Assembly (NCBI RefSeq): GCF_025370775.1
Contig: NZ_JAMXEX010000004.1
Span: 1 to 64,000 of the forward strand
DNA: 64,000 nucleotides
Origin: Ancylothrix sp. D3o
GTDB taxonomy: Bacteria > Cyanobacteriota > Cyanobacteriia > Cyanobacteriales > Oscillatoriaceae
Reading direction: 5' to 3'
In this document: positions 8,236-18,145 of the stretch, one piece after another
Layout: every line of letters begins with the position of its first letter
Position numbering within the stretch: position 1 is the first letter of the stretch
Translations under genes and position numbers: made by a program
The notes under the pieces: generated by a model
Database searches by the model: none
Told to the model about the DNA's origin: nothing
The model's input: only the letters and a program-made list of their open reading frames with translations

Positions 8236-9114
8236 CTAACCTTTCGGACGCGGAAATCGCTGCATCAAAGCCCGCACTTCCTCAGCATGATAAGAGGATC
8301 TTGTCAAGGGTGATGCAACAACTTGTAAAAAACCCAATTCCTCGCCAAACTGACGCCAAGCCTCAAACTGTGCCGGAGTCACATAAGAAGCCACCGGCAA
8401 ATGTTTAGGAGTAGGTTGCAAATATTGCCCAATCGTCAAAATATCGCAATCAACCGCCCGCAGATCGCGCATCACCTGCTCAACTTCTGCCTCAGTTTCC
8501 CCAACCCCAACCATAATCCCAGATTTCGTATAAACCCAAGGAGCCAACTCCTTACACCGAGCCAATAACTCCAAAGTCCGCTCATAACTACCTTGCGGGC
8601 GAACGCGGCGATATAGGCGAGGCACAGTTTCCGTATTATGGTTAAGGACTTCTGGTTGAGCGCTGAGGATTTTTTCCAGCGCTTCCCAGTTCCCACACAA
8701 ATCAGGAATCAAAACTTCAATCGTTGTACTCCCAGAAATCGCCCTAACTTCTTGGATACAGCGGACAAACTGAGAAGCACCGCCATCAGGTAAATCATCC
8801 CGGTTCACCGAAGTAATGACCACATGATTTAAGCCCAGGCGCTTTACAGCTTCTGCGAGGCGCAGAGGCTCAGTTGGGTCAAGGGCTTGCGGTTTTTTCT
8901 CAAAATCAATATCGCAATAGGGACAAGCTCTTGTACAGGCCGGCCCCATGATTAGAAAGGTAGCCGTACCGGCTTGAAAGCACTCCCCGATATTGGGACA
9001 GGAAGCCTCTTCACAAACCGTATTCAGGGCTAAGTCCCTTAGAATTTCTTTAACGTTGCCAACGCGCTCCCATTGAGGAGCTTTCACTCGCAACCAGTCT
9101 GGTTTGACAGCCAC
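8236..9114 (-). CDS. lipA: Lipoyl synthase
   Basis: A 292-residue radical-SAM enzyme that inserts two sulphur atoms into octanoyl groups on the E2 subunits and GcvH. The auxiliary cluster motif [12 protein letters not shown] (CX4CX5C) lies near residue 34, and the radical-SAM motif CTRACPYC (CX3CX2C) near residue 60. The C-terminal RSSYHAEE motif, which supplies the conserved serine ligand of the auxiliary cluster, is also intact. The length is typical of the family. It is followed downstream by gpsA on the same strand and preceded by tRNA-Pro in the opposite direction, so its promoter lies in 9115-9208. Confidence 0.95.
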   Translation of the reverse strand: MAVKPDWLRVKAPQWERVGNVKEILRDLALNTVCEEASCPNIGECFQAGTATFLIMGPACTRACPYCDIDFEKKPQALDPTEPLRLAEAVKRLGLNHVVITSVNRDDLPDGGASQFVRCIQEVRAISGSTTIEVLIPDLCGNWEALEKILSAQPEVLNHNTETVPRLYRRVRPQGSYERTLELLARCKELAPWVYTKSGIMVGVGETEAEVEQVMRDLRAVDCDILTIGQYLQPTPKHLPVASYVTPAQFEAWRQFGEELGFLQVVASPLTRSSYHAEEVRALMQRFPRPKG

Positions 9115-9170
9115 GCCCTTGTTTCAACCACATTAAATTTAAACTTTTTTTATCCTAACCCAAGATTATG

Positions 9171-9179
9171 TGCTACTAT
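9171..9179 (+). promoter_or_regulatory. Possible extended -10 for tRNA-Pro
   Basis: TGCTACTAT contains a TGn extension followed by TACTAT, about 30 bases before the mature tRNA. No good -35 hexamer is seen, which fits an extended -10 promoter. Assignment is by pattern only. Confidence 0.35.
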
Positions 9180-9208
9180 AGTTGAGCGGTGTTAATCGCT
9201 GACCACAT

Positions 9209-9282
<74 letters not shown>

Positions 9283-9415
9283 TTTTTTTAAAGTTTAAAG
9301 TAAGAGCGAGTTGATATATATCTCGCCTCCCCATAAGCATCATTCTTAACCTCACCGCTATTGATCTGATTGACGGTTGGGGGCTTTTTGACTTTTGTGT
9401 GAGAGCTTTGGGGTG

Positions 9416-9436
9416 GTAGAGGCGATTGGCCTCTAC
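9416..9436 (-). terminator. Hairpin downstream of hetR
   Basis: Perfect 8-bp stem gtagaggc (9416-9423) and gcctctac (9429-9436) with a 5-base loop, about 30 bases past the hetR stop. It lacks a strong T-run in the hetR direction, so it is a moderate candidate for transcript end or 3' stability element. Confidence 0.4.
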
Positions 9437-9466
9437 TACGAACCTATGGCGAGGAGCGGAGTTTTC

Positions 9467-10427
<961 letters not shown>

Positions 10428-10711
10428 CGGCTGGTTATTGTTGCGTCGGCCCGGTTGGAAACCAAGCCTGTAGGCTTACCCGCTTCTACTAGCGAAATAC
10501 CTACCGGTAGCATAATCCATACGCCCTTGAGCGCGATAAAACTTATGCTAATTTTGCGGCTTTGATGCCCCCAACCTTCCCCGGCTAATGTCACGCTCCG
10601 CAAACAGATGCGCTTTTACGATCCAATTCCAGAGGGCGACATCGGTAAATTTATGTAGCTTGCAACCCATCAAGATTATAAGGACGGCGGTAGCCTCTGC
10701 CTGGAAAGAAA

Positions 10712-10848
10712 CTGAGAATGTATTTTCTCAGCTTTTGGGCTTCTCTCTCATGCCTTGGCATTAGACGATTTGCCCTTTCGCGCTCGACAACCAGCACTCT
10801 TGGTGGTTCTGTGCCGAGCCGCTGGCCCTGATATAGGGCAGATCGTCT
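10712..10848. ncRNA. Strongly foldable segment in hetR-patX spacer
   Basis: Three nested or adjacent hairpins occur. The first is ctgagaa/ttctcag (10712-10718/10725-10731). The second is atgcc-tt-ggcat (10750-10761). The third is a large stem with 14-base arms, agacgatttgccct (10763-10776) and agggcagatcgtct (10835-10848), differing at one position. Inside the large stem, gctcg/cgagc and aacca/tggtt also pair, and gccct (10825-10829) can pair instead with the right arm, giving a mutually exclusive fold. Either strand could be the active one: a long hetR leader on minus, or a separate small RNA on plus, where a T-rich tract follows. No known RNA family was recognised. Confidence 0.4.
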
Positions 10849-11479
10849 TTGATTTTTTGGTTATTATTTTTAACTATATCAATTTTAACCGCAAAAAATG
10901 TCATGGCCAGCGAAATGCCGCAACCGGAAAAAGATTCTTAAAATATTTTCTCGCCTTTTAACATTAAGCAAAATCTTATAGCTTTTCTTTCATATGCGGA
11001 ATTTCTGCCAATTCTACCCTGGATTTTTGTGCCCTTAACTTTGTGTTACCGTTGGAGTGATAAGACTTTTCCTGGCTGATGTATTTAAAACTTATAACCT
11101 TCACTACCTCATTTTCAAATAAGCTTTTTGCGGTAATTAGGTAATTATCCTGAAAATATGGACTATTTTAAATCTTTTTTTGACGAAGCGGTTGTACCGA
11201 TTGGTGGGCTTCAATATTTATTAAAAGAGAGAAAATATCAATAATTTATGCAAGCCACAAAGCCTTCTAAATTTAAAAAAACCTAGTTAAATAAGGTATT
11301 TTACAAGGGCTTTTTTTACCAATAAATTAGGCAGGCTCTAAATCTCTAAAGGTTTGGCTGGTGGAGTAAATATTATCATTCAGTTCTAAAAACCGAGTAT
11401 GGCGACAAACCGATTTTTTTTGATTTCACTGTTGGAAAAACAGGCAACATAGATGGTCATTTAAACTCTTTAGAGAAAA
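10849..11479. other. AT-rich hetR upstream region
   Basis: No convincing gene. In Anabaena, hetR has several distant start sites, so promoters are expected here on the minus strand, but none can be named. A 28-codon plus-strand frame at 11158-11244 (MDYFKSFFDEAVVP...) lacks a ribosome binding site and is probably chance. Confidence 0.3.
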
Positions 11480-11701
11480 TTACCGGATAAAACTAATATA
11501 TTTTGATTTTCTCAAAGAATTGGCAGCACACTCCTTACGCCCGCTTCCTCTGTGGGGTTGGCAATTTTCTTGTGCTTGCACCGGCAAGCTGGAACCTTTA
11601 GTTTTAGGCGAAGGCTTGTCACCAAAACTGACTTGCTGAGACTCAATAGCGAGGCTAACAATCAGTAAACTTGATAAAAGGATAGAGGCGTAAGTCCGCA
11701 T
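11480..11701 (-). CDS. patX: PatX-type secreted peptide precursor with HRGSGR motif
   Basis: A 73-residue precursor. Residues 1-19 form a signal peptide (basic start, hydrophobic SILLSSLLIVSLAI). A polar spacer follows, and then residues 50-55 read HRGSGR within CQPHRGSGRKECAA; the codons lie at 11537-11554. RGSGR is the pentapeptide that binds HetR and blocks its DNA binding in the PatS system. The combination of signal peptide, a central-to-late HRG(S/T)GR and a position upstream of hetR on the same strand is the definition of PatX as I know it. A mature peptide is presumably cut out and moved between cells. There is no clear ribosome binding site; an inverted repeat abuts the start. Confidence 0.85.
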   Translation of the reverse strand: MRTYASILLSSLLIVSLAIESQQVSFGDKPSPKTKGSSLPVQAQENCQPHRGSGRKECAANSLRKSKYISFIR

Positions 11702-11708
11702 GGAAAAA

Positions 11709-11741
11709 GCCGGTATCAGAGTTTTCTATTCCTGATACGGC
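11709..11741. promoter_or_regulatory. Inverted repeat at the patX start
   Basis: The arms gtatcag (11713-11719) and ctgatac (11732-11738) pair exactly, and gcc/ggc extends the stem after a bulged G. It lies about ten bases upstream of the patX ATG, where a ribosome binding site would be. It could be an RNA structure limiting translation or a DNA operator. Confidence 0.4.
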
Positions 11742-11859
11742 TGTTGTGGCCTTCACCCGGATCACTTGTTAACTTTGCTGAGAGTTCATTGGCAAAAATG
11801 AGCTTGAGGGAAATCAAAATTGGAAAATACAAGCCGGATAAGGGTTTCAATAGTGGTTG

Positions 11860-13614
11860 CTAGAAGTCGATAGCTTGTAGTAGCAGCCAGCCGCCGGCGT
11901 AATTAAGTCGGCCTTGAACTGTCACCGGCTGACCTGTGGCAAGGTTTTGTAGCTGTTCGTTCACCTCTGGCTGAAGTGTAACCAGTGTCCAAGTTTGCTC
12001 TGAGAAAGTAATGGTGTAATGTTGTTCTCCCTGACAAGAGAAAATCCCACAAAAGCAATTTTCTGCTTTTGCTTTTTTGGCTGAGGATGAAAGGGGACAG
12101 TTGCCGGTGGGTGGATAAGCATCGGGATGATCCAGATAATAACGCTGCCAGTAAAGCCAGTCTGGGTGATCTGGGGTCAAGTTATAGAGGGGGATAATGG
12201 CTGCTGGTGCGATTGGATCTTCTAAGAGTGCTTCTTGTAAAACTCTCACCGGCAAGTCTCGCGGCTGACAATTTTTTTCGATACACAATGCGGCTGCCAT
12301 TCCGGCTGCTTGACCGATGTTTAAAACTACAGGCTGTAAGCGAGTGGCGCCGTTGGCGATGTGGGAAACGGATATACTTTTTTCGCAGACGAGTAAGCCG
12401 TCTATTTCGGAGGGGATGAGGGAACCGTAGGGGATACAAAAAGGTGTACCAGTCCACCGGCCTCCCCAGCGGATAGATTTAGGTTTCACCGGCCAGTCAC
12501 CGCAGGGATAATGGTGGTCGTTGGGATAGTTACCGATGGCGATACTGGTGATCTGGCCGGTGGTATCTACAGGCAAAGCGGCGACGCGACCTTGTGGTAT
12601 GGGTAAGATATCTTGTTCGCGGATGGTGACGAGTCCTTTGAGGCGGCGGCTTTCGCGGTAGTAGGGATGGATAGCAAAGGCGCCGGTGGAAATTGGAAAT
12701 GGGGAATGGGAATTTTTCAGAGGAAAAATATTTTCTGCTAAACCATACCGGCGACCGAGTTGGGTTTGCATAAAGTGGGCAAAACTTTGGCTATGCCAGA
12801 GGCATTCTTGGAGAAATTCTTGCCTTGCTGTGGTTGATTGGATGAGGCGATCTATGCCTTCGCCGTAGTCGTTGCCGTGAATTGGCCAGTTAATCATAAA
12901 GCGATTACCGGGCAGGCGTCCGTAGTTGAGAAACATTTCCGGGCCGTAGTTGTCCCAGGCGGCGATGAATAAGCTGGGGTTGTAGGTGGGGGGTGGGGGA
13001 ATTTCTGGGGCTATATCTTGGCCATAGTCTTGCAGGATGACTACCCAGGTGGGTGCTTGGACAGGGTAGTTTTGTGTCCAATGGTTTTGTGTTTGTGGGG
13101 CGCTGGGTTCCTTGAATTGGCTTTGAAGTTCCCATCCCCAACGGTGGGGGATTTCGGCTAGGGCAAGAATATCGCCGAGTTCGGTGGCATCAAGGATGAT
13201 TTTGGCGTGGATGGTGAGTTTTTCAAAGCGGATGCCGGTGATGCGGTTGTTTTGTTTGAGGATTTCTTGGGGGGTTTGGCCGGCTATCCATTTTAGGTTG
13301 GGGAGTTGGTTTAGCCAGTTTTGGAAGATTTGGTGGCCGGTGGGAGGGTTGTAGGTGAAGAAGCTAACCCAGGCGTTATCGAGTTGGGTGTTGTGTTGGA
13401 GTTCGTTGAGGAATTGACCCCAGAGGCCGGTTTGGAGGGGGGCGAGTTCGTTGCCATCGGGGGCGGATACGCCGGCGCTGGTGAGCATTCCGCCGAGCCA
13501 GGGTGTGTCGCCGATGAGGATGGTGTTTGCGCCGCGTCGGGCTGCTTGGATGGCTGCTGCGGTGCCGCCGGTGCCGGTGCCGACAACTAAAATATCTGTG
13601 GTGAGTTGGTTCAT
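11860..13614 (-). CDS. FAD-dependent oxidoreductase (FAD_oxidored family)
   Basis: A 584-residue protein from the ATG at 13614; the frame extends to a TTG at 13635 without a better start. The FAD-binding Rossmann motif ILVVGTGTGGTAAAIQAARRG is at the N-terminus, followed by TPWLGGMLTSAGVSA, the substrate-side loop typical of PF12831 proteins. Further landmarks are ILDATELGDILAL and a late flavin-contact segment NGATRLQPVVLNIGQAAGMAAAL. The C-terminal 100 residues are an added region of unknown role. The substrate is unknown. It is divergent from a medium-chain dehydrogenase with an 80-base shared promoter region, and the two may act in one carbohydrate or alcohol pathway; that is inference. 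Confidence 0.85.
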   Translation of the reverse strand: MNQLTTDILVVGTGTGGTAAAIQAARRGANTILIGDTPWLGGMLTSAGVSAPDGNELAPLQTGLWGQFLNELQHNTQLDNAWVSFFTYNPPTGHQIFQNWLNQLPNLKWIAGQTPQEILKQNNRITGIRFEKLTIHAKIILDATELGDILALAEIPHRWGWELQSQFKEPSAPQTQNHWTQNYPVQAPTWVVILQDYGQDIAPEIPPPPTYNPSLFIAAWDNYGPEMFLNYGRLPGNRFMINWPIHGNDYGEGIDRLIQSTTARQEFLQECLWHSQSFAHFMQTQLGRRYGLAENIFPLKNSHSPFPISTGAFAIHPYYRESRRLKGLVTIREQDILPIPQGRVAALPVDTTGQITSIAIGNYPNDHHYPCGDWPVKPKSIRWGGRWTGTPFCIPYGSLIPSEIDGLLVCEKSISVSHIANGATRLQPVVLNIGQAAGMAAALCIEKNCQPRDLPVRVLQEALLEDPIAPAAIIPLYNLTPDHPDWLYWQRYYLDHPDAYPPTGNCPLSSSAKKAKAENCFCGIFSCQGEQHYTITFSEQTWTLVTLQPEVNEQLQNLATGQPVTVQGRLNYAGGWLLLQAIDF

Positions 13615-13694
13615 GGGGGATGGGGGAACTGTCAAGTTTTGCTAATTTATGATAAATTTTTGCCAAATGAGAGGAGTGGTTATAGGGGAGCAAT

Positions 13695-14753
13695 ATGAAA
13701 GCGCAAGTTTTTCGAGGGGTTAATCAGTTAAGTTACGAAGAGGTGCCGGTGCCGGAGGTGGGGCCGGATGAGGTTTTGGTGCAGGTGCGGGTGGTTGGTT
13801 TGTGCCAATCTGATATTAAAAAGATTATGTATCCGCTTTATGAGCCGCCGCGTATTTTTGGGCATGAGACGGCGGGAATTATATCACAAGTTGGATCGGA
13901 TGTCAAGGGCTGGCAGTCGGGTCAGCGGGTGGTGGTGATGCACCATATTCCTTGTATGCGGTGTGATTATTGCCTGAATGAAAATTTTTCGATGTGTGAC
14001 ACCTATAAAAATGTGACGACGACGGCGGGGTTTGCGCCTAGTGGTGGGGGTTTTGCGGAGTATGTGAAGGTGCCGGGGCATATTGTACGGAATGGTGGGT
14101 TGATTCCGATTCCTGATGGGGTGACGTTTGAGCAGGCGAGTTTTGTTGAGCCGACGAACTGTTGTTTAAAGGCGGTGAAAAAGGCTCAGATTGGCCCAGG
14201 GCAGACTGTGCTGGTGACGGGTGCGGGGCCGATTGGGTTAATGTTTATTATGTTGGTTAAGTATTTTGGGGCGCGGGCGATTGCGACCGATTTGTTGCCG
14301 GCGCGGATTGAGAAGGCGTTGCAGGTGGGTGCGGATGCGGCGTTTGATGCGCGGGATGCTGATTTGCCTAGTAAGATTAGGGATCTGACTGGCGGGTTGG
14401 GGGTGCACACGAGTTTGCTGGCGGTGCCGAGTGAGAAGGCGTTTTTTCAGGCGCTTGATTGTACGCGCAAGGGTGGTAAGATTTTGTTTTTTGCTGAGTT
14501 TCCTGATGAGGTGGAGATTCCGCTTAATCCGAATGTTTTGTATCGTCGGGAGGTTGATTTGATGGGCAGTTATAGTTCGTCGTTCCGGGTGCAGGCTTTG
14601 GCGGCGGATATTGTGTTTAACAAGTGTATTGATGTGGATGCTTTGGTGAGTGATCGTTATAATCTGAGGGATTTGGGGGCTGCGGTTGAGCGGGCGGTGA
14701 GGCCGAGTGCTGAGACTTATAAGATTTTGATTTATCCAGAGGGAAAAGTGTAA
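13695..14753 (+). CDS. Zinc-dependent medium-chain alcohol/polyol dehydrogenase
   Basis: A 352-residue MDR-family enzyme. The catalytic zinc ligands are visible in GLCQSD (Cys near residue 37) and GHETAG, with a Glu in SFVEPTNCC. The structural zinc site is CMRCDYCLNENFSMC (CX2CX2CX7C, about residues 93-107). The NAD-binding motif is VLVTGAGPIGLMF (about 172-184). The sequence resembles sorbitol/threonine dehydrogenase-like members; the exact substrate cannot be read. It is likely cytosolic. Coding-strand composition is unusually G/T-rich, and the divergent neighbour is correspondingly C-rich, so this is a strand effect and not a sign of transfer. A small perfect stem (gtaaatca/tgatttac, 14770-14787) follows the stop. 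Confidence 0.88.
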   Translation: MKAQVFRGVNQLSYEEVPVPEVGPDEVLVQVRVVGLCQSDIKKIMYPLYEPPRIFGHETAGIISQVGSDVKGWQSGQRVVVMHHIPCMRCDYCLNENFSMCDTYKNVTTTAGFAPSGGGFAEYVKVPGHIVRNGGLIPIPDGVTFEQASFVEPTNCCLKAVKKAQIGPGQTVLVTGAGPIGLMFIMLVKYFGARAIATDLLPARIEKALQVGADAAFDARDADLPSKIRDLTGGLGVHTSLLAVPSEKAFFQALDCTRKGGKILFFAEFPDEVEIPLNPNVLYRREVDLMGSYSSSFRVQALAADIVFNKCIDVDALVSDRYNLRDLGAAVERAVRPSAETYKILIYPEGKV

Positions 14754-14929
14754 GATACCTGGAAATTAGGTAAATCAAATGATTTACGGAAATAAAGTGG
14801 TGTGGTCAGGAACCTCTGATCTACAGGTGCGTCTCGGATGAATTAGTAATGATTGTAATCGCTGTTGTCAAAAGAGAATTTATGACAGTAGGTGTTAAGA
14901 TTAACTGGGCAATGCTGGGGAGTACCTAA

Positions 14930-15760
14930 GTGCAAATAGGGGATAAAAAAATAATTATTCGTCCTGGCAATCAGTCTTTAATTGAGGCTTTGCGGGAGTT
15001 TTGGGCTTATCGTGATTTGCTTTATATTCTGGCAGCGCGAGAAGTCAGTGTTCGATATAAGCAAACGGCGATTGGGGTAGCATGGGTGGTGTTGCAGCCG
15101 ATGTTGACAACACTGATTTTTACTCTGGTGTTTGGCCGGTTTGCGAAAATTCCTTCTGATGGAATTCCCTACACGGTGTTTGCTTATTCAGGCTTAGTTC
15201 TGTGGGGTTTACTATCGCAGGGTCTAACCAGGGGAGGGGATAGTATTATTGCCGATGAAAAATTGATTACTAAGGTTTATTTTCCTAGGCTAGTAATTCC
15301 ATTTGCGGCAGTTGGTTCTGCTTGGATTGATTTTGCCGTGTCTTTGTTTATTTTGCTGCCATTAACTTATTTATTTGGGCTAAGACCGACTGTTAGCTTA
15401 TTGTTAATTCCTGTTTTGATGATTTTGGTGATGATTTTGGCAGCAGGAATGGGAACATTACTGGCAAGTTTGAATGTCCGATATAGAGATTTTCGCTATG
15501 TGATGCCTTTTTTAATTCAGATTTGGCTGTATGCTTCTCCTATAGTCTATCCTGTGAGTATTGTGCCTGAATCAGCAAGGTTATGGTACTATTTGAATCC
15601 GATGGCAGGATTAATTGAAGCGTTTAGGTATGCTGTTACTGGACAAGGAGGCTTTAGTTGGCTGGGGTTGGGAATTTCTGCATTGATTTCGCTAATATTG
15701 TTTAGCTTAGGTTTTAGTGTATTTCGGCAAGTTGAGCGCAGTTTTGCAGACTTTATTTAG
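14930..15760 (+). CDS. wzm: ABC-2 polysaccharide export permease (Wzm type)
   Basis: A 276-residue membrane protein starting at a GTG with a GGGGAG box eight bases upstream. The N-terminal amphipathic head (LREFWAYRDLLYILAAREVSVRYKQT) is the hallmark of Wzm/TagG/KpsM permeases. Six transmembrane segments follow, with the conserved SLNVRYRDFRYVMPFLIQ region. It pairs with the ATPase nine bases downstream to move a lipid-linked polysaccharide across the inner membrane. It opens the collinear exopolysaccharide cluster. Confidence 0.92.
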   Translation: MQIGDKKIIIRPGNQSLIEALREFWAYRDLLYILAAREVSVRYKQTAIGVAWVVLQPMLTTLIFTLVFGRFAKIPSDGIPYTVFAYSGLVLWGLLSQGLTRGGDSIIADEKLITKVYFPRLVIPFAAVGSAWIDFAVSLFILLPLTYLFGLRPTVSLLLIPVLMILVMILAAGMGTLLASLNVRYRDFRYVMPFLIQIWLYASPIVYPVSIVPESARLWYYLNPMAGLIEAFRYAVTGQGGFSWLGLGISALISLILFSLGFSVFRQVERSFADFI

Positions 15761-15768
15761 GGAGTAAA

Positions 15769-17013
15769 ATGAAGCCAATTATCTCTGTTAGAGACTTAGG
15801 AAAAATGTACCGCATTCGTTCGGTAGAAAAAAAGCGATACCGAACGCTGCGGGATGATTTGGCTGAAACGTTTAAAAACCTTGTGCATGGCAAATTTGGT
15901 GATTCAAAATCTGAAGAGTTTTGGGCGTTAAAAGATATTAATTTTGATATTTACCCAGGCGAAGTGGTTGGAGTTATTGGTAGAAATGGTGCTGGCAAGA
16001 GTACGCTACTGAAAATTTTGTCACGGATTACGCCACCAACACATGGGGAAGCGGTTTTGCGGGGGCGTGTGGGTTCGCTGTTGGAGGTGGGAACAGGTTT
16101 TCATCCAGAGTTAACCGGCAGGGAAAACATCTATCTTAGCGGTGCCATTTTGGGAATGAGTCGCGCGGAGATTAAAAAGAAGTTTGATGAGATTGTCGAT
16201 TTTGCGGAGGTGGAGAAGTTTTTAGATACGCCGGTGAAACGCTATTCATCGGGGATGTATGTAAGGTTGGCGTTTGGGGTAGCTGCACATTTAGAACCGG
16301 AAATTTTAGTCGTTGATGAAGTTTTAGCGGTTGGTGACGCTAAATTTCAAAAAAAATGTTTAGGTAGGATGAAAGAATTGGGTGGAGTTGGAAGAACGGT
16401 TCTTTTTGTCAGTCATAATATGAGTACAATTCAGTCCTTATGTCATCGCGGTATAGTTTTAGATAGAGGCTACTTATCAGCAGATGAAGTCATCGGATCT
16501 GCCATACAATCCTACTTGCGTGATAGTCCTTCTAATTCTTCTTTTACCCGTCCGGCTCAAGCCAATGGTAATCCCACATTAATAGCAGGCGGTATAATTG
16601 TTTTAAGTAATAAAAACTTTGATACAGAGGTTAATATTGATTTAGAAATATCTACATCTGAAAAAAAGGAGATTAGTATAGATCTGCGGGTTACGGATAG
16701 TTTAGACTGTCCTCTAGGATATGGTTCTTTGGGTTCTTTTAACTCTGGGGATATAGTAAAACTTGAGCCTGGCTCAAACAAGATTTGTCTGAAGTTTTTA
16801 GCAAATCACTTTGCTCTAGGTACTTATAGGGTAAGTATAGACTTAACACTTCCTGATGCAGCATACTATGACCGCGCCGAAAGTTGCCTGTTTTTTGAAG
16901 TAGTACGCCCCCCTTTAGATGGAGGAGCGAGAGCTTTATCCCAATCATGGGGTTATGGATCGGTGGAAATCCCTTTAATAGTTATTGAACAAAAGCAGTT
17001 AAATTCATGCTGA
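15769..17013 (+). CDS. wzt: Polysaccharide ABC exporter ATPase with C-terminal binding domain (Wzt type)
   Basis: A 414-residue protein. The ATPase domain shows Walker A GRNGAGKST (residues 71-79), the family-typical signature YSSGM (159-163) instead of LSGGQ, Walker B ILVVDEVL (179-186), and the switch histidine in FVSHNM. Residues from about 255 form a separate beta-rich domain, as in E. coli O9a Wzt, where the Wzt_C domain binds a modified non-reducing end of the chain. The ribosome binding site aGGGAG precedes the ATG. The two FkbM methyltransferases that follow could supply the end modification that this domain reads. Confidence 0.93.
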   Translation: MKPIISVRDLGKMYRIRSVEKKRYRTLRDDLAETFKNLVHGKFGDSKSEEFWALKDINFDIYPGEVVGVIGRNGAGKSTLLKILSRITPPTHGEAVLRGRVGSLLEVGTGFHPELTGRENIYLSGAILGMSRAEIKKKFDEIVDFAEVEKFLDTPVKRYSSGMYVRLAFGVAAHLEPEILVVDEVLAVGDAKFQKKCLGRMKELGGVGRTVLFVSHNMSTIQSLCHRGIVLDRGYLSADEVIGSAIQSYLRDSPSNSSFTRPAQANGNPTLIAGGIIVLSNKNFDTEVNIDLEISTSEKKEISIDLRVTDSLDCPLGYGSLGSFNSGDIVKLEPGSNKICLKFLANHFALGTYRVSIDLTLPDAAYYDRAESCLFFEVVRPPLDGGARALSQSWGYGSVEIPLIVIEQKQLNSC

Positions 17014-17080
17014 AACATGAAGTTTTAAGTTAATAAATGCCACCCACAGAATTAGATATTTATTATTTTTGGAGGAAGAA

Positions 17081-17998
17081 ATGAAGATTAGTATGGATGA
17101 CCCGAATAAAAAAAATATTTCTAATAAATTTTTGAGAAGAGTAAAAAGGTATTTTTCTCATAAAAAAACTTCTTTACTAAAAAAATTATTCAGCTATAAG
17201 GCTAAACAAGGTAAGCCGATTCGTTATAAATTAGCTGGGCAAAATATCATCTACTTATATCCTGAAGGGCAAATAGCTGAACTACTCTACACTTGTACTT
17301 TTGAACAAACTGAGATCCAATTAGTAAGTGCCTATTTGAAAGCTGGTATGAAAGTGGTAGATGTAGGAGCCAATATAGGTTTATACTCAATTTTAGCCTC
17401 TAAAATTATTGGAGAAAATGGAAAAATATGGGCCTTTGAGCCATCCTCCGAAACCCATAAGAGACTTATAGCAAACTTGTCTTTAAATCAAGTTTCAGGC
17501 GTGGAAGTTATAAAGATGGGTCTCGCTGATGTGGAGGACGTACTCACATTGATGCGTCCTTCAGGCTATAGGGATGGTGATAGATATTTAGTTCCAAAAA
17601 TATACGATACTACTCATTTCCAGCAAGATTCAGGAGATACAGAAAGTGTACCCGTAATTACTCTAGATAACTATATGATTCAAAACAATACCGAGCTTCC
17701 CAAGGTAGACTTGATGAAAATCGATATTGAAGGCGGTGAGTATGCTGTATTTAAAGGTGCACAAAAAGTATTGACAGCAAATCCTAATATTTTAGTAATG
17801 TTTGAATGTACTCCTGAAGGATGTCAAAGGGCTGGACATACCCAAGAAAATGTCTTTCAGTTTTTGCGTCAGCTTGGATTTGAAGTGTACTCATGGAACC
17901 GCACAGAAGGAAAATGGGATACAAGCGAAGGTTTGTTGCGGTCATCAGGTAATGTGTGGGCTTGTAGAAACAAAGCAATATTACCTCAACCCAGGTAA
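17081..17998 (+). CDS. FkbM-family methyltransferase
   Basis: A 305-residue SAM-dependent enzyme. An upstream TTG in frame is less likely because the GGAGG box (17071-17075) sits within that extension, six bases before the ATG at 17081. A basic N-terminus is followed by the SAM-binding motif VVDVGANIGLYS, an acidic loop (WAFEPS), and the FkbM core LPKVDLMKIDIEGGEY with FKGA. The family O-methylates sugars or hydroxylated precursors. Lying directly behind wzt, it probably methylates the exported glycan, possibly its end. Confidence 0.85.
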   Translation: MKISMDDPNKKNISNKFLRRVKRYFSHKKTSLLKKLFSYKAKQGKPIRYKLAGQNIIYLYPEGQIAELLYTCTFEQTEIQLVSAYLKAGMKVVDVGANIGLYSILASKIIGENGKIWAFEPSSETHKRLIANLSLNQVSGVEVIKMGLADVEDVLTLMRPSGYRDGDRYLVPKIYDTTHFQQDSGDTESVPVITLDNYMIQNNTELPKVDLMKIDIEGGEYAVFKGAQKVLTANPNILVMFECTPEGCQRAGHTQENVFQFLRQLGFEVYSWNRTEGKWDTSEGLLRSSGNVWACRNKAILPQPR

Positions 17999-18145
17999 AA
18001 ATGGATAAGTATGTACTAAATTAACACTAGGAAATGCCAAGCGTTTAATTATCGTCTGACATTTTTAGAGAATCCCTACCGTTTTTCATCTGAGAACATT
18101 TGTTTCAGCGGAGGGAAATTTTCAGGAGTTTTTAGGGAGAATAAC

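Noticed and set aside
11158-11244. 28-codon peptide frame in the hetR upstream region
   Set aside because: Opposite in direction to hetR and patX, with no ribosome binding site; short enough to be chance.
13311-13693. Long overlapping frames on both strands of the FAD oxidoreductase and elsewhere in skewed regions
   Set aside because: They are shadows caused by the strong strand bias, rich in Pro/His/Arg or Gly/Val and without family patterns.
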